Below, piece after piece: positions 1-14,200 of a stretch of 64,000 bases of DNA. Location: positions 1,426,001 through 1,490,000 of the forward strand of contig JAVFKD010000016.1 in assembly GCA_036429605.1 (NCBI GenBank), given 5' to 3'. The position numbers and the translations under genes were made by a program. Below the pieces are notes generated by a model, which ran no database searches, was not told the origin of the DNA, and saw only the letters and a program-made list of their open reading frames with translations. The DNA is from Cladobotryum mycophilum (lineage: Eukaryota > Ascomycota > Sordariomycetes > Hypocreales > Hypocreaceae). Position 1 is the first letter of the stretch. Each line of letters begins with the position of its first letter.

Positions 1-135
1 TGATCCTCATGAATACCTATCCAACAAAGGCTGCTTGGAACAATTTCAAACCAGTTTCATCTCCCCAATTTTTTTCTTTTTGCAGTCCTCCCTCCGCATT
101 CCCATGCCAGACCTTTTCAATATCAATATGTGTAC

Positions 136-3100
136 TTACATGGCCGACGCCGCCATGGTATTAATCGTCGGCGGCAGTGAGCGCCGTTTACGCTCCCCGT
201 TCTCATCTTCGGCGCTGTCTTCGGGCGATTCCTCCATCGTGACGCTGCCCTGGATACGTCGCTTCGCTTCCTTCTTATCTTCCTCTGTAATGTCCTGCTC
301 ATCCTTGCGCATGTCTGGCGTCCACTGGGGCTGGTTGGGCAAATGTCCAACAGACATGCCGACTCGGATCTATCACAATCAACATTAGCAACCCCCATCT
401 CTTCACAACGTCGGCCAAGGCCAGACTTACCAGTGTTTCCAATGCGCCGTTTGCGTTGTCAACCAAATCATCGTCGAATCTCATCTTGCCAGGCTCAAAC
501 AGTAACAGTATTGTGCTGCCGCCAAACTTGAAATATCCGAGTTCTTCTGCACGCTTGACGTGCTCGCCTGGTTCACGTGTAATGACCGTGCTGCCAACCA
601 TCATGGCACCAACACAGATGACCATCACTCGTCCGTGTACTTCACTGTCAATCGGCACAAGGACCCTGACATTCTCGCCATACACGTCCAGCGCAGACCG
701 GATCGCCATGGGATTGACTGTGTAATATTCACCGGAAATAGTGATGGGTTTGCCCATGACACCATCCACAGGAATATGGAATCGATGATAATCCTGAGGA
801 GCCAGTCGAAAGACACCTAGCGCTCCACCTTCGAACCGTGCAGCATCGTCGGGATAGGCATCGCCGAGCAGCCTCTTCATGTTGAATTCGCGACCTTTAA
901 CCCATATCTTGGTGGCCTGGGTAATGCTGTTGAAAACTACACTTCGGCAATCCGCAGGCGACACAATAATGCCAGGGTTGTCGGGCGCCGAGCATGGACG
1001 AGCACCGGGCTTTAGTGCGCGGTAGAAGAACTCATTGAAATTTTTGAAGTCCTCAAGAGGCAGCAGGACTTCCGACATATCAAGCCGGTGGAAGTCAATA
1101 AACTTCTCAATCTCATCCCGCGATGCAGGGTCGTCAAACTTCTTGCCCTGCTTGATACTGAGATTCTTCAGCATTCCCCGAACTACCGACGGGTTAGTCA
1201 AACATCACGATTTGCAAAAGATGAATCACGGATTATCTTACTTCTCTTATTCTCCATATCCCTAGATTTCAAGCCTTTGTATAGGAGTCGAATGCCCAGT
1301 CTCACATACACACTCATCTTTTCTTCGTTAATCTGGCCTGTAGTTCGGTCCTGGACGAGGATGTTGGCTGAGTTGGCGCCTAGCTTGTAGCCACCATACG
1401 AAATTTTGGTAATGACCTTGGAGTACCACTTCCGTTGTGCCTGGCTGGCTGTCACAAAGCCTCCCATGATAACTGTATTGACTTGTCGCCAGTCCTGGCT
1501 TGCGCAGGTAGCAATGTGAGTAACAATGTCTCCGTCGCTGCGCTTGTTGAGGCGAGGCTGGTGGCAAATTGGGCACTCCCTAATCTCAACAACGTGCTCT
1601 TCTTTAGAGTCCTCTTTGTCAAAGTAGCCATCTTCTCCATCGTCGCCAGGGGTGTGTAGTTCCGGGATTGGGCTTGTTCCGGCGGGCGGCCCCAGAGTGA
1701 TCTGGGGGTTGATGAACCCGAAACATTGGCACTTTGCTGTTCACTTGATTCGCCAGACTCGTTGGAAATGCTGAGATTCTTTGCCCCTGGAACAATCCCC
1801 TTGATTCTTTCAGCAACCGACGGCGGCGACCTGCTCTTCGATTGAAGCTGGTCCTCTAGACAAAGAACAGCCTCATCAAAGGTCAGTTCCCATGAATCTT
1901 CATTGTCGGCTGCTTTATGTGGGAAACGCTGGAAGAAGCTATCAATGGTGGAATCTTTGAGCGTAGATCCAAGAGTATCCAGCATTGTGCTGAGCTCGAT
2001 CCTACTAATGAGTCCACTCTCATCTGTGTCATACTGTTTCAACAAGGCACGCCAGAATTGCTGCCGGAGAGCAGTATATGGCTTGTACCTGGCTCTCAGA
2101 TAGATTACGGGATTATGCTTGCTTTCCCATTTCTCCAAGTTCTTCATTCTCAGGGGCAAGGCATATTCGATAAAATCGGCATCTTCTGGGTCCACTACGG
2201 ATTCCAAAGTGTCAATTTGAGAGCTTCCGAGGGTATCGCCGGGTACTAGCAATGTGCTGGTAGCCTGTGGTGGACTCGGCTCGCTGGGGGTAGTCTGGGG
2301 AACGGCACCATTGCCGGACCCATTCTTGGAGCCTTGTGGCCGAAGCATCTTCGCCAGGCTTGTGGAGGACGAGGATCGAGATACTCCCAGCCGTTGCAAC
2401 CGTGTTCGGGCAGCTGTAGTAGGAGCTTGCTCAGGGGGGTCGCGAACTTCGTACAAACCAGTTTCCGGGTTTGCTTTAGGTGCCTTTTCGATCAATCCCT
2501 GAACAGGCAAATTGCATGAAGCAATAAAGTCATTTCCGGAATACTTGTCATGGTCAATGACAGTAAATGCAAAAGAGTAGCATTGCTCATGTCCCTGGAC
2601 GGTAAAAATCATCTTTTCGTTAAACACCGGGTTGAGATTATGGCGAACGCGTCTGGTACGATATGTTTTCTTGCCAAGAGACGCCACAACAAACGGGTCC
2701 ATGTCGAAGCCAGTCCGGGTCAAGTTGTGCTCCGGTGGAAGATCGGTGATCTTGCAGATTTCCAAGTAGATAATACCGACAACATCTGAGTCGCCGTTGG
2801 TAAAGGCATACGGGTTCTCGCGCCTCTTCTTTTTCAAGCCCTTGATTCTAAGACGTCGCCTCCTCTTCTCCGCCGTCTCTGGCTTTGAGGGGTCTTCCGT
2901 ATCCTCCGGAGTCTCCTCATCAAGCTCGGTGAGTTCTTCATCGTCATCTTCGTCTACAAGTACTTCCGGGTTAGATGACGTCGTGTTGGACCGCGAAACT
3001 CCGCTGGGCGTCAGTAGTGGGGTCGCCGATGGTGTAACGCTCCGGGACGAGCCGACGGCAACGGTCCCAATAAGACTGTAGAACTTCTCAAGTAATTGCT

Positions 3101-3854
3101 GAGGTTGGATAGATGGGTTTGTGTTATCGAGTAGAGTAAATTGAAGCTGCACTTCGCCAGAGACGATGCTTGTCTTCTTGCCGGGTCGTTTGCTCTTCAG
3201 CGGATACCATCGGGGTTCTTGTTCTGTTTTCTCGTTCTGAAATATTTCCTCGAGTGCAAGATCAAACTCGCCCAAGTAGTCCTTTCCAAAACGGTCCTTG
3301 TCCCAGCAAATAACGTCGAGGACGAGGCTTTGGATAGAGTTGATGGGGAGCTCCTCGATAACATTCCATTCTGGGTTGAGGGTCTTGGGGACGGAGTGTG
3401 TGGCGACACGAGCATCGCCAAGTGTAAGGACCAGGTACTAGATGCAAACATGCAAGTGTAAGTCAAATTGTCCATTCGGTGAGATTGCGGCTTATAGTAT
3501 TCGTATTCGAAGGGGGAAGAGGAAAGGGTATCGATGCTTGTGTCGGTTTCGGTGACGGCTTGCGGTGTGTGTGCCTACTCACCGGATCTGAAGTGCCTCC
3601 ACGATCTTTCGCTGCCAAATTTCTAGCCTGTTCAACGCAGCAATTAGCGCAAGTTATTCTCCCAAGATTGACTCGGGTTGAAAAAGCAAACAATTGCAAG
3701 ACATTACCTTTAGAATGACAACCTTGAGGGCGAGCCCAAGAGCTGCATCGCCCGCGGGGCTGGAGCCGTCTTTGGACCGCATTGGACTGTCGCTTCTCGA
3801 GTGGTTACCTGAAGAAGGTGAGGTTGAAAGAAGACGATTCGGTATGATACGCAT
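136..3854 (-). CDS. PSD2: Phosphatidylserine decarboxylase, C2-domain type (Psd2), with one apparent frameshift
   Basis: Decarboxylates phosphatidylserine to phosphatidylethanolamine at endosome/Golgi membranes. Exons on the minus strand: 3854-3708, 3627-3583, 3437-1242, 1182-431, 369-136. Introns have standard signals; the one at 1241-1183 has a perfect TGACTAAC branch site. Order: basic Ser-rich N-terminus, C2-A (about 35-160), C2-B (about 280-400), an EF-hand-like loop (DTDESG, about 535), a CPIC...HxxxC zinc-like segment, then the catalytic domain. The GGST self-cleavage site that yields the pyruvoyl group is near residue 1017. The reading frame breaks at a run of five G (1704-1708); one added base gives 1125 codons and a continuous family-like sequence, and no GT-AG intron fits there. 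Start chosen at the only ATG opening the first C2 exon. Family call is firm; the break is probably a sequencing error. Confidence 0.93.
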
Positions 3855-6798
3855 CGCAGGAATATAACGGTAGTGCAAACTTGGGCGGGTAGAAAAAACT
3901 ACGCACGTCCAAGTTGCTCTGCACTTGTGAAAGGTCTCCGAGAGGACGTGCTAGGGAGCTGGAGCTGATGAAGGTGGGCGGTGTTGACGGTGGTGACGAC
4001 AGAGCTACCGTGAGCACACACTGTGCTGTGTTGCGGCTGACTTATTAGTAGCAACTCACAATCAATGAATGGCTTTTTTTGGCTTGCCACAGGCTGATTT
4101 CTATGAAATTTGTTTAAAATGAAGTGAGAATGAAAATGGAAATGGAAATGAAAATGAGAATGAGAATGCCTCCACTTTGTTTGCGCAAGAGAGTAGGAGA
4201 ATGCATACCCTTGTATTATTGTTATTAAATTGTATGGGATATATGTATATGTATGGAGGAAAAAAATGCCGTAGGAGAATGAGAAGCTCGGTCAGTGGTC
4301 AATGCTACTGCTGTTGCCTCTCTAGAGGCACTCACTCCATAGGTACACCCACCCAGCAACTGAGGCCGCTGCACAACAGCAGTACCAGGTAGGAAGGAGA
4401 ATGAGGCTCCGTGAAGAAACGGCTCAATAATTGATCCTTTCACCTTCTATTCTTTTCCATGTATTATTATATTTATTTTACTCTATTTTGTTCTTCATTT
4501 CAGCAATCCTTCTATTATTGTCCACATACATCCAATACGTAATTCTGAGCCTATGTGCACTGTGTTGGTGTAACCATCGAAATACTGTGGATCGACTCGG
4601 CATGTGGCAACCAATTTGTGTTGCCTTCTGACGTTATTGCAGCCTCGATTGGAATTTGAGTACGGAGTACAAGGACACAGAAAACCCGGGTAAATGTACA
4701 TCCATGTTTCCCAATCACCCCAGTATATCTCTCATACTGGGGAACCTGGCACAGCTTACAAAAGCACCATCCTCTTCTGGGGCCATCCGTGCCTATGAGA
4801 GCCCCGGAGGCATTCTTCAAAGTGAGGGGCAACGTTGAACCGCTGCTACAGAATGTTACAGTGCCTACGCCATCCCAGCTTTAGCGAAAAAGAAGTGAGA
4901 TTACCTCTTTGGGGCAGCGGGGTTTGGAATAGCATGTGAGCCCTCTCACCCTCTCTCTCCCCAGAGATGACTTATCCATGTATATTCGGGCATACTGTAG
5001 TCCTTGTTGTCTAGAACAGTCTTTGTCGGGGTCACAAGATATCCTCCACCGCCATATTTTGAAGCTGAAAATCATCCAAGGAGTCTTTTCAAGCGTACAC
5101 TACCGGGTGGAATACCGAGGCATGCATTTGACGGCAGCTTTATTAGCACATGCGTGTCATCGGACTCGATGCTGCATTGTGAAATGGATACCTGGCGAAT
5201 CATCATTGCAGTCTTGGACTCAAAGATGCGGAGGTGACACGGCCAAGTGAACAAGTTCTCTGTATGGCTGGGAGGTATTCATAGGTAGTGCTGGGGGTCC
5301 TTTGACTCCGAAGACGCGCATAGTGATTGAACCAAGGGCATCTTTCAGCTAGCCACATGGATGAATCATGGTGATTTCTTGGAACAAGGCTTTTCAAGAA
5401 ATGGCATTCCTTTATTTATGCATGTCGTAATGTTCTCCGTTTCTTTTTGCCCTTGTCATTCCAAGTAGTGCCTTGATTTTGCTAAAGATTTTCATTCTAT
5501 GACGTACTCCGTAGAGAGTGGACTAATCAACAGTGTTCTACTTGTAGCTTCGAGTATGATAAAATGCTAACCTAGAGACCAGGAATAGTTAGCCGGCAGA
5601 TTATAAAATACACGTGGTTCCATAATTCAATGAATCGTGTCAACTGAATATTATCAAATGTTTCAATGATTTTCATGTGACGATTTGATAGTTGAGAGTA
5701 CGTTGGAATACCTACCGGTACCTAGACCTAGAGTCATTTGCCCTTGTTAATTGTCATTTCCTTAACCAAAGGCAATAGTCTAGACTGTTGGCCAAGACAT
5801 GGAGACACGCGACAACGACGCGATCTCTTCACTGTTAGTGGACCAGCGTGACGAGGCACGTGACGAAGCGATGAAATGTTGAGAAATGCAATTTCATTCC
5901 CCTGTCTCGTAAGAACTGGGAAATAACAGGGTTGACTCAACACGAGGTGTGGAGCACCAATCGATTAGATGTGAATGCATGCCATTGCCAGTCAATTCGT
6001 TATCCATCAGGATGAAGCAGTTTTGTAGTTGTTCATACCTGGTAATATTCAGTACAAGTTAGTATCTCTCCAAGATAAACAACCCATTGCGATAAGCCCT
6101 CGGCATCTCACAGGCTCGTGCCGACAACCTGGAGTACACGTTCTCTGCATCAAACAAGCTTATTTGACATGTTAAATCATGTGGAAAATGAAATGATTTG
6201 GCAGGTCATGCGGACTAGAGACATTGATTGGGGTTAAAGAGTAACATCTGGCCCCAGTACCAAATGATAAAACAGTACCCCTATCTTGCATATAGTCACG
6301 CCATTTTTTTCAATTGAGACCTACATACGAGTACGAGCACACCAGGTACCGTTTTCCTTTAGGCTTTAGATGAAGCGCCATGTTGGAACTTGAAATTTGA
6401 TTACTGCCACTTAAAGTATTACAGGGTACTAAGCCTGGCTGGCAGTCGGGCCCAGCATTTCATTGATGCCAGATCAGTAACAACTCCCCTCGTCGAACTT
6501 TTCCCAATTTTTGCCTCCCCTCCCCCATACTTTATCTACCTACTATACCTGTGTGTGATTGTGTGTGTGTGTGTTTTTCCCACATCTTACTTTGCTGCCA
6601 TCTTTGGAACGAACTGCTATACGCATAAAGACCGAACGCGTCTCATCCATTTAAAAGCCAGTATCTGAACCCGGTTCTTATCGTCAGCATAATACGCCCT
6701 TGCGCTATTCGGAGCTTCCGTTAGGCTGGTTGGGCAACCGAACCCAACGAACCACAACCTTTCTACTTTTACTACTACTGCTCAATCGACAAGTCATC
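3855..6798. other. Divergent spacer between PSD2 and PCT1
   Basis: About 2.9 kb that is richer in A+T than the flanking genes. It holds the promoters of both phospholipid genes. I see a degenerate GAAAATG/GAGAATG repeat at about 4119-4167, two copies of the TACGGAGTA motif (4661, 5504) and a short GT run at 6553-6573 ahead of PCT1. No convincing coding exon was found; the open frames here are short and lack coding bias. Confidence 0.7.
4119..4167. repeat. Degenerate 6-7 bp purine repeat
   Basis: Successive GAGAATG, GAAAATG, GGAAATG and GAGAATG units run in tandem upstream of PSD2. It is a simple low-complexity repeat; no function is evident. Confidence 0.75.
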
Positions 6799-8292
6799 AT
6801 GTCATCGCCATCGAGCTCTTCACACAGCAGCAAGCGCAAGAGGAATTCTGCTATGCTGGGCGACGTTTCTGGCGCCATGCTTGATGGCGTTCAACAGCCT
6901 TCGTCCCGCGATGCTTCGGGTGAAGAGGGCGACACTACAGCTCCGGAATCCGGTCGGCACAATCGACGAAGCTCCAACAGCGTAGGCCCAAACCCTAAGC
7001 GACAAAGGGCCAACTCTGAGCGAGCTCTGGACAATGCCAATAATGCTCTAGACCCGGGTGAGCCCAGTGACACCACTGAAGCCAGCATTGACATTGCTGA
7101 GAGGGTTGGTCGCAAAGGTCGAAAGCCTGCCGCCAAAGACACCGACGAGGGAGGCAAGATCACCATGCCACCACCTCCCATTGGCAAGATGACCCACCCC
7201 GTTGGCTACAAGACAAACGCACCGCCGCTCGGCCGCCCTGTGAGGGTCTACGCTGATGGCGTCTTCGATCTGTTCCACCTCGGGTAAGTTTAAGCCGAAT
7301 CGAGCAGACTGTCGAGCGACAGTTTGGACCAATATACATATGCTAACGAAACTCTTAGACACATGCGTCAACTTGAGCAGGCAAAGAAGGCCTTTCCCCA
7401 AACGACCCTCGTCGTAGGCGTTACAGGCGATTATGATACACACAAGTACAAGGGATTGACGGTCATGTCTGCAAAGGAGCGAGCCGAGTCGCTTCGACAC
7501 TGCAAGTGGGTAGACGAAGTGATTGAAGATTGCCCGTGGATTGCCACAACCGATTTCCTCGACAAGTACGGTCTCGACTACGTCGCCCACGACGATTTAC
7601 CATACGAAGCTGTTGATTGTGATGACATCTACCAACCTATAAAGGAGGCAGGCAAGTTCTTGGTCACTCAGAGAACAGAAGGTGTCAGTACTACCGGAAT
7701 CATCACAAGGTAAGCTGGCAGAATTGGACATGATTGGCCTCGGACTGTGGCTGACCCATACATAGAATCGTTCGTGATTACGAAAAGTACATTAGCCGGC
7801 AGTTCAAGCGTGGTACTTCGCGGCAGGAGCTCAACGTCAGTTGGCTCAAGAAGAACGAGATTGATCTTAAGCGTCATGTCCAAGACCTGCGCGATAACAT
7901 CACCAATAACTGGACCACTACAGGCCAGGAACTGAGTCGGGAATTGAAACAGTTCTGGCCTGCCAGCCGACCTCAGAGTCCCGCGCGGCTTAGCGCTGCT
8001 AATGACAGTCTGCGATCGCCCACAACCCCAGGTGCTGGAAACCAAAAGGAGTTTGTGTCTGGTTATGCTCTTGGACTGGTTGGTGGTGTCAAATCATGGG
8101 TTCGTGTTCCCCTTTCATCTCGCCTACTTTGGCGTCTTGAAGTATCCAAACTAACATATCTTCTAGATGACCAAGAACCGGAGGACAGTGACGGATAGCC
8201 AGCCAGTGAGCGATGATGATTCTGAAGAGAGTGATGGCAATGGAAGGCAAGCAAGGCCCGATCATACAGCGCCCACTGCTAGCAGAGTCTAG
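6799..8292 (+). CDS. PCT1: Choline-phosphate cytidylyltransferase
   Basis: Makes CDP-choline from CTP and phosphocholine, the rate-controlling step of the Kennedy pathway to phosphatidylcholine. Exons 6799-7283, 7359-7709, 7766-8099, 8167-8292 give 431 residues with no frame break. The N-terminal 120 residues are polar, Ser-rich and basic (KRKR, PKRQR), consistent with nuclear targeting. The catalytic core carries the HLGH nucleotide-binding motif (about 160-163, split by intron 1) and RTEGVSTTG near 267-275. An amphipathic, basic helix region follows (membrane-binding M domain), then an acidic Ser tail. The ATG sits in GTCATCATG; the frame stays open upstream but has no earlier ATG. It lies divergent from PSD2, another phospholipid gene. 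Confidence 0.95.
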
Positions 8293-11200
8293 ACTTATAC
8301 AAATGCTATTTTTATGTAACTCTGTAATTTTGATGCCGAAAACCTTGTAAGATACGGGAACTTGGCGAATGGGAGGGAGGCTGGCTATATCGGATCAACT
8401 GGTTAATTCGTGGTAATAAAGGGAGTCGGTGGTCTGTTGGCATGAGGGTTCGGTGGACGGTTCCAAAAATAAAAGTCTTGTGCTTCATCGTATTTATTGA
8501 TTCTCGTCTCGTTATATCCATTCGCCAGCTCGTATCGCGGGTGTGCCAAGCGGGTTGTCGTCTCTCGGTGGGCTTTTGTACTGCAGGTAGGTAGACAAGG
8601 CTCGATGATCAATAGGACGGCCGACATTCTCTCTCGAGGCATAATATCCAACATATATGAATATAGGGCGGTGCATCGGGGATTTAAAAGCTCAGTCGAG
8701 GCAGACAGGCCCATCTATGGGTCGATTTAATAACTCTCTCGTGGCTTAAGTTTGGAGATTGAGCCTTGTGATCGTGGAGAGGCCTGTTCCCTGGCCAGAC
8801 AGGAACGAGTGCGACCATGCCATGGTCCCTGGTCAGGTCGCAGTAGGGGGACGGGAATCTAGGATCTGACGTAGATATTGGGAGATCTGACCGAAGAGCA
8901 TCCGAGGATGCCATCCAAGATTATTGGCATGATGGTGTGCGTATCGGTCATAACCGCGAGGAGCAAGGCTGGGAGGATGTTTGCCCACCCAACGCAACGC
9001 AACCAATGACCAGCCTGACAGCCAGGTCTCAGATGCGGTCCAACGATTCCTTCAGTTGACCTGCCTTGTTTGTCGAAAGTCGCGAGACACTCCTATATTG
9101 CGAGGCTGCCCAACAGCATTGCGCCAAATCTACAAACATACATTTACAAGTACTATCAAGGTATCAATTCCCGCAATCCCATTACCATAGCACCGACCAA
9201 CCAACCAACCGCTTGACTTCTACGTAATTAAATGTTGATTAATTTAATTTACACCCCCCTTCATGCGTCCAACAAGCCGTCTGATGTATAGCACCTCTGC
9301 GTTGCCCAACATCCGTACAGAAGACAATGGAACGATTCTCTCGCATGGTACATATGCAGGTGGCGTATATGCAAACAAATGAAATCATGATGGAACGCAA
9401 ACACGAAATTTGAATCCTACGATGATTATTTACAGTACTTTCGTTGGTTGGACGAGCCGCGCTTCTATGCATGGAGTGGCTGGGCGGTGTTGGGTGTTGC
9501 ACATGCATACATGATGATACCCTGGGATAGAACGTACAAGTAAGTTTGTAGGTTAAGGTAGCAAAGGTAGGTATGTGCACGCACGTATGTAGTACAACGT
9601 CTAAAAATATCCGGCAAGCTTAAGGAATGTGGGGAGGATTTTCACACACAAAACGAAGTCGTATTTGCCGTTATTGATGGCTGAGACAAAACAAAAAATA
9701 ACGTGAGACCCAATGCCGGATTAAGCGCGCGACGTAGCATTTTTCACTGTAACGAAGCCTGGAAAGAGCCTTCATTGGTAATCCATGGAATTGCGATTTC
9801 TTTGCCTTTAATGTGATGCCGTAATGATTCTAAAGTCTTACTCGACCAATAGGGCGAGCCCTACACCTTGAGTGCTGTTCAGATATGTCCATATCTAGAT
9901 GGGGTCATTCATCCGGAGGGGGGCAGTGCTTCCTTTGTCTGGGTCATGACAGTGATAGTGGTGGTGGTGGGATAAGCGCCGGTGTGAGACCCCAGGACCA
10001 AAAAAATACACACAAGCAACAACACCAAAACCCGCCAGTTTGTTCAAGCTATGAGACCTGCAGGAAACGTGGGTTGGACGGACGGGGGTGTTGGCTTGCT
10101 TGCCCTTGGCATGTGTCTTGCTTGTGTCTGTGTTTGTGTCTCCTCCAAGGTTAGGATGAGGGAGGGGAGGAGGGTGGTATTGGATCCCCATGGATGCAGT
10201 GCAAGTGTTTACCTTTAAATTTTTGTTTTTGTGTTAGATGCGTGCAGTGGCCCATCGTGCAGCATCAGTTACCAAACCTTGCCTTGTGTATAGATATTTG
10301 AGACATGCATACGCATACAGACAAGTTAAGCAGCACACACACACCCACCACTCACAGCGCTCACAGCGCCCACAGGGCAGCCTGTCCACCACCCACCCCC
10401 ACGCCCCAGGCGCAAGAAAAAGACTCGCACAAAACTGACTTGGCACACCGAAGCCCCTGTTCTGTTGTTGTTTGGGACCCAAGGAAACAGGGATGACCAA
10501 CGACGCTTTGAGGGGGAGATTGCTTTGTTAGCTTCACCCTGAATAATAGAATTCGTCTTTTTCTGCTCTTCTTTTCTTCTCAGAGTCTTCTCCCTCTTCT
10601 TATCAGCTAGGATCAAGGGAACTGAATGGGAACCTAGTAGGTATGGATTTAGAGGCAGGGGCTAATCTTGTGGCTTTCGGTGCTGACATAATGAAACAAG
10701 CTTTTTTCCCCAAGTGAAGGGGTTATTGAAACCTGGGAAGGCATGAGGGTGGAAAAAACTTCAGCCCCCAAAACGGCTCGCTAGCCCCCAAACCTCGCCA
10801 ACGGCCGTGCTTCTTCATCTCAACGGGCCGCAACGTGGGAAAGACAAAGACCCGAATGCTCCGGCACTGTAAAGCACACGCAAAAAAAAAAAAACCAATA
10901 ACAGCAATTAATATGACCCAGCCAGTTGGGCCCAACAAGACATGGATGCGATCTATGTACTAATAGGTGCCACTGGACGGCGAGGAGGGGAAGGGGGAGG
11001 GGGGAAAGATCCAATGGGAGGGGTAGGTATTAGGCATCATGTTGGATGTGGGCTTTTTCTTCTCTTTCTGCCTCAGAATGTCTCTCGTGACCAACATGAC
11101 AGCAGCAAGCAGCCTTAGGTATCGAAGCCTATGTTTTCTTACATGATAGATGGGCGTTTTTTTGCTCCTCGTACCCTCGTTCGGTCGCAAGATGCGCACG

Positions 11201-14200
11201 GATTCGACAACCATTCCCTCGGGTCCTTTTTTATTTTATTTCTCTCTTCCTCTCACCCCATCCATCTCTTCTACTACTAGGTATCATGTTCATGTTCTAA
11301 CAAAAAAAAAAAAGGAGGAGGAGGCGGCCGGAGAAACTTGGGCTATCCAAGCCAACAATCTGGAAACGCCAAATTCCGAGACATCCAAGTGAAAATCTTT
11401 CTTGTTTAGCCTGAGATGAAGGGATTTTCAGCGCTGGCTATCACTCACTAATGGTTTTTCATGCAGTTTTTGGCTCCGCGCCTTGGCTTTTCTTTCCCAA
11501 GCGTTAAGCCAAGGACACACACCCTCATGGATTCCCCAAAGGAACTGACCCTCCTCATCCCTTCGTCAGCAGGCGATGACGATGCAATAAATTGACCCTA
11601 TGGATAGTCGGGTTCCACGGAGCGGGCCATTGCCTCGTGGAGTCATGGGCCCCATGCTCACAGCTTGCCTTTAAGGAGGGTTACATTGCAACACCACTCT
11701 GGGCCCAGCACGACGTCAGCTCTCTGCACTTGGGACGTTGAGCCCTCCTCAGCTTTTGCTCTTTGGGTTGTTTGGCCAACTGGGGTCCTGCTGGTATTGG
11801 TGCGGCACGCAGCCGCCATTGTCAAAGCTCTCAGCCCCCGGTACTTTACTACAACGTGGCCGTCGCAGCCAGTTTCAAACCCACTATCCCTCAGATGGCA
11901 TAGAGAAAACTCTTGACCGAGGACTGTTCTTGTCGGCTGTTTCAAAAATTTCTCTTGACTACTACTACTACTACTACTTCAAGTAATCTACGGAGTATTT
12001 CCAAAGTTTATCAACGGATGAACTGGTGGTCCAGACGATGGCTTTTTTACCCTTCACGAACCGCTCCAGTAAAAAACATATTGATGTCGAGAACCATTTC
12101 CCGGGACGGCCGATGCAGTTGACCTGGGCTTTTGGTGGCGTTGGTCCTTGGGTTGAATGAGAGATGAATTCTCTGCGTGTGATTTGGGCCGTCGATCCGT
12201 GACCTGCACAAAGTATTGCCTGTTGGGAAGACCTGCTGAGCTTGGCTGAGCTTGGCTGGAAGGGCTTCGAGACGAGAAGCAGCCGGAAGCCCTGCTTCAG
12301 GCATCTTCCTTTCCATGGCCACATGCGCATCTACTATTCAAACCTGCATACATGCAATTTGGCAGCTGCCACTTGAAGAGAATGTTTTTGTGTTTTATTT
12401 TTATTTTACAAGGTACATGATCCTTACTATTCGGGTTCGTACGGAATAGGTAGAAGAGAGCGTGGATGAGAGCGACGGATTGGATGACCACGAAGGGGCT
12501 CGAGCGAGCTAGGACTCCGACTCTCTTGGATAGCTTCGAAAAGATAATATTTCGGTCGGGTTCTGTTATTGCCTACCGTGGGCACACCGAGTCTTTTTCT
12601 TCTTCTTTTCGTTTGTTACGAAGTTCTCGTACAGTATGAAAATAGATGCTCAATACGCATTTCTAAAAACTGCCGCTGCAGCTTTGTTGGAGGGGAGGAT
12701 ATGGAGTATGCAGCCATACGAGTGCGCTGAGAACGTATTGGGTACAATTGATGCGAAGGCAAAATGGATTGCGAAAGCAGAACTCAAACTTGCGCTCGAG
12801 GAAGTCTCTCTCTAGAAAGGGAAGACTGAAGCGAACGGAATTTGCCATCTTCGCACTCGCCAGTTCGTAATGCGGTTTATTCTTGGACGGGAGTACGGAT
12901 CGGACGGTCAGTGGCCAAGGCCAGGCCAGAGGTTCAAAACCAAGCAATCAGGCAATCAGGTCTAACCCCACCGCCGTCGGATTCGTGTTAATAGCCAGCC
13001 CACGTTTCTCCCCCTTGCAACTCGCCTGTCCCCTGCAACTTTGGACCAAGCGCATAGCGTATCTAGTGCCACTCACATCATTTGGGTAGTGACCAGGGGT
13101 CCTATCCCACTCTTCCACCCCTCGAGGAGGGCTTGAGGCCACCTGGTTGGGTCCCAAGAAGCAATGTCCCTGTCTTCAACGGTGCGAGGTGGATGGGGAT
13201 GCGCGCAGCAAGTCTCAGACTCAGCAAACTCCCTCCTCCTCCTCCTCCTCCTCCTCCTCCTCCTCCTGCTCCTACAAGGCCTCCCTCTTCCTCCCACTAT
13301 ACTCCGCTTTCCAAAGATCCACCAAATGTTTCCATCTGCTCGGCTCCACCGAGCTGGGACATTGACGCCATACCCGCGCAACCACCCCCTTGTTGCCATG
13401 TTTTTACGCATTCCTCCCGCTTGGCGATTGCATCTCCTTTTTACCCACAAAGATGTGCACCAGCTGGTCTCAGAACAGCCGCTCGCGGCGGTCCTTGATG
13501 GGGAAAACAAGAATATGAACATGCGTCGCTGTTTCAGCCTCTATTTCTGAAGATTGTCCCGGAGTCTAATTATATCCTCAGCCACACAGACAGGTTCAAG
13601 TCGCATCACAGCACCGCACAGCGTCGTCTTAGTCAGGCGGACGATTTACTGGATGCGCAGTGGTGGATTCTCTTAGGGATTATGGGATTATGGGCATTAC
13701 AACAACTTTTTGTGCGCGCTCAGCAGTGTGTGCGTGTGCAGTGTGTGCAGCGTGTGCTTGGATTTTGTTAGTCTCGTTCAAACGGGCGAACAAAGGCCTT
13801 TGCCTCGAACGGCAGAGCAGCTTTCCCACCCCTCCTCCACCAGCTTGCTCCCCTCCCCAAACTCCGCGCCAATTATGAGCTTGCATAAACACAACACTCG
13901 CAGCGACCGTCTGTACGGAATTTTTAGTTGATACCCCGGCCCTAGTTGGTTCGTTGGCCTACGCCTCCCGCAGGGCCCAACCACGCGGCGACGTCTCCAC
14001 TACCTCGCCTCGGTCAGCCTTGACGGGGGAGGGGGTGCAAGGACGCGCAGATTGGCTTCCCCAGCGAGTCCCAGCACCAAGCTTTGCCAAGTACCCAAGT
14101 TACTCGCTACCTACTAGTAGGCTGGAGCTGATTGCTCTCGACACCGCTTATGGCTGCAGGGCTCAAGTTTTTCTTGGGAGGACCTTGTCGTTTACATGGT

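Noticed and set aside
1690..1800. A short intron to explain the PSD2 frame break
   Set aside because: No canonical GT...AG pair gives the right phase here; one base in the G run gives a clean result.
13164..13550. 128-codon frame with poly-Leu run
   Set aside because: Driven by the (CTC)n repeat; no splice-linked exons and no family likeness.
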